Positions 5,515 through 6,335 of a stretch of 6,335 nucleotides of DNA are shown here, piece by piece; the stretch's first letter is position 1, and every line of letters begins with the position of its first letter. The stretch is from Clostridia bacterium. GTDB lineage: Bacteria; Bacillota_A; Clostridia; Christensenellales; CAG-138. The notes below the pieces were generated by a model. That model had not been told where the DNA came from and made no database searches. It saw nothing but the letters and a program-made list of their open reading frames with translations. Position numbers and translations under genes: made by a program. The stretch is from contig JAFPXU010000106.1 in assembly GCA_017394605.1 (NCBI GenBank), positions 1 through 6,335 on the forward strand. Reading direction: 5' to 3'.

Positions 5515-5524
5515 TTGATTTTTT

Positions 5525-6335
5525 GTGAAACTCGAAAAAGAAGGCATTGAAGTTCTAAAGATCGAAGAACAAAAGACTGGCCTTTGGGACATCGCGTTCA
5601 TCTGGTTCTGCGCAAACGTCGCGGTTCCGCGACTGATGATCGGCGGTTCCCTGGCTGAACTCGGATTCGGGAATCTTCTTCTGATCCTGATTCTGGGCAA
5701 CATCCTCGTATTCCTTCCCCTGCTTGCTCTCGGACACATCGGATACAAGGTCAGGATCCCCACCATGGCCGCAACGCGAATGACGTTCGGCATTAAAGGG
5801 TCCTATATCCCGTCCGTGGCAAACGGCATACAGCTTCTTGGCTGGGGCGCCAACGTCACCGTCGTCTGCGGAAGCGCGATCAACACGATCGTTTCCCACA
5901 TGACCGGATTCAACAACCTGACTCTCTGGATCATCATCACCGCTGTCGTACAGCTCCTGATCACCGCGTACGGATTCCGCTCCATCACCTGGCTGCAGCG
6001 TATCTCCGTACCGCTCCTCGGCATTCTGACGATCGTCACTGCCGTCCTCATTTTCCGTGATTACGGTTTCTCCTCCATCGTCCACTATGCGCCGGTCGCA
6101 CCTCTTGCCATCCTCGTCGGTCTTGACATCGTGGCAGGCAACGCGTTCGCATGGGGCCCGATGGTCTGCGACTACACACGCTACGCAAAGAACAGCGGCG
6201 CTTCCAGCTGGGGCACGCTGATCGGTTCTCTCGCAGGCGCCGCGTCCTTCATGTTCGTCGGTGCGATCTCCATGATCACGACCGGCGACGCAAGCCCGGT
6301 CGGCTACCTTCTCACAAAGGGTCTCGGCATTCCTG
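5525..6335 (+). CDS. NCS1-family nucleobase permease (CodB-like), 3' truncated by window
   Basis: The first 270 codons of an inner-membrane transporter of the nucleobase:cation symporter-1 family (cytosine, uracil, allantoin, hydantoin and related heterocycles). A short charged N-terminus leads to GLWDIAFIWFCANV (19-32), the family's TM1 entry. Hydrophobic segments follow at about 22-40, 49-70, 93-123, 132-149, 158-177, 188-210 and 228-252. Family-like motifs are PTMAATRMTFGIKGSYIPS (79-97) in the TM2-TM3 area, QLLGWGANV (103-111) and the DYTRYAKNSGAS signature (216-227). Members usually have twelve segments and 400-500 residues, so the last five or so helices lie beyond the window. Substrate cannot be fixed from this part. 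Divergence from the lacI-preA-like operon, with a shared operator region, suggests it imports the compound that the PreA-like enzyme handles. Confidence 0.9.
   Translation, partial: MKLEKEGIEVLKIEEQKTGLWDIAFIWFCANVAVPRLMIGGSLAELGFGNLLLILILGNILVFLPLLALGHIGYKVRIPTMAATRMTFGIKGSYIPSVANGIQLLGWGANVTVVCGSAINTIVSHMTGFNNLTLWIIITAVVQLLITAYGFRSITWLQRISVPLLGILTIVTAVLIFRDYGFSSIVHYAPVAPLAILVGLDIVAGNAFAWGPMVCDYTRYAKNSGASSWGTLIGSLAGAASFMFVGAISMITTGDASPVGYLLTKGLGIP

Noticed and set aside
5555..6085. 176-codon minus-strand open frame opposite the permease
   Set aside because: The permease frame is clearly coding with membrane segments and family motifs; the opposite frame is a very acidic antisense artefact.
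1..6335. CRISPR array, tRNA or rRNA genes
   Set aside because: I saw no regularly spaced direct repeats and no tRNA cloverleaf or rRNA-like sequence on either strand.

Overview
The window looks like a chromosomal segment of a fairly GC-rich Firmicute, probably a Clostridia-type anaerobe. The reasons are an EutV/EutW-type ANTAR regulator and kinase pair, Gram-positive style GGAGG ribosome binding sites, a cre/LacI-type operator, IS200 debris, and a ferredoxin-containing PreA-like flavoprotein. The genus cannot be read from the sequence.

Layout. 1-478: no protein gene is visible. There is a terminator-like hairpin at 75-108, an unusually dense run of inverted repeats at 139-304, and a TATAAT promoter at 442-447. 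479-2296: a two-gene operon on the plus strand. The first gene is a receiver response regulator carrying two consecutive ANTAR RNA-binding domains. The second is a soluble EutW-like histidine kinase. 2297-3021: a more AT-rich scar of gene fragments. It holds the C-terminal end of what looks like a DUF1016/YhcG-type PDDEXK nuclease, an IS200-type transposase with an internal deletion, three hairpins, and an unrecognised coding tail with no start. 3022-5194: a minus-strand lacI-type regulator followed 10 nt later by a PreA-like FMN/4Fe-4S protein that lacks the usual catalytic SCP motif. 5195-5524: divergent intergenic region with a good promoter for each direction and a perfect cre-type operator just downstream of the permease -10 box. 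5525-6335: the first 270 codons of an NCS1 (CodB-type) nucleobase permease, starting at GTG and cut by the window edge.

How the genes work together (inference). The LacI-type protein probably controls the divergent permease and perhaps its own operon. Together with the PreA-like oxidoreductase they suggest uptake and redox conversion of a nucleobase-like or hydantoin-like heterocycle. The ANTAR/kinase pair is a separate unit. It should sense a cytoplasmic ligand and act by transcription antitermination, but I found no convincing ANTAR dual-hairpin target inside the window, so its targets probably lie elsewhere. The most unusual points are the tandem ANTAR architecture, the divergent active site of the PreA-like protein, and the unexplained hairpin cluster upstream of the regulator.
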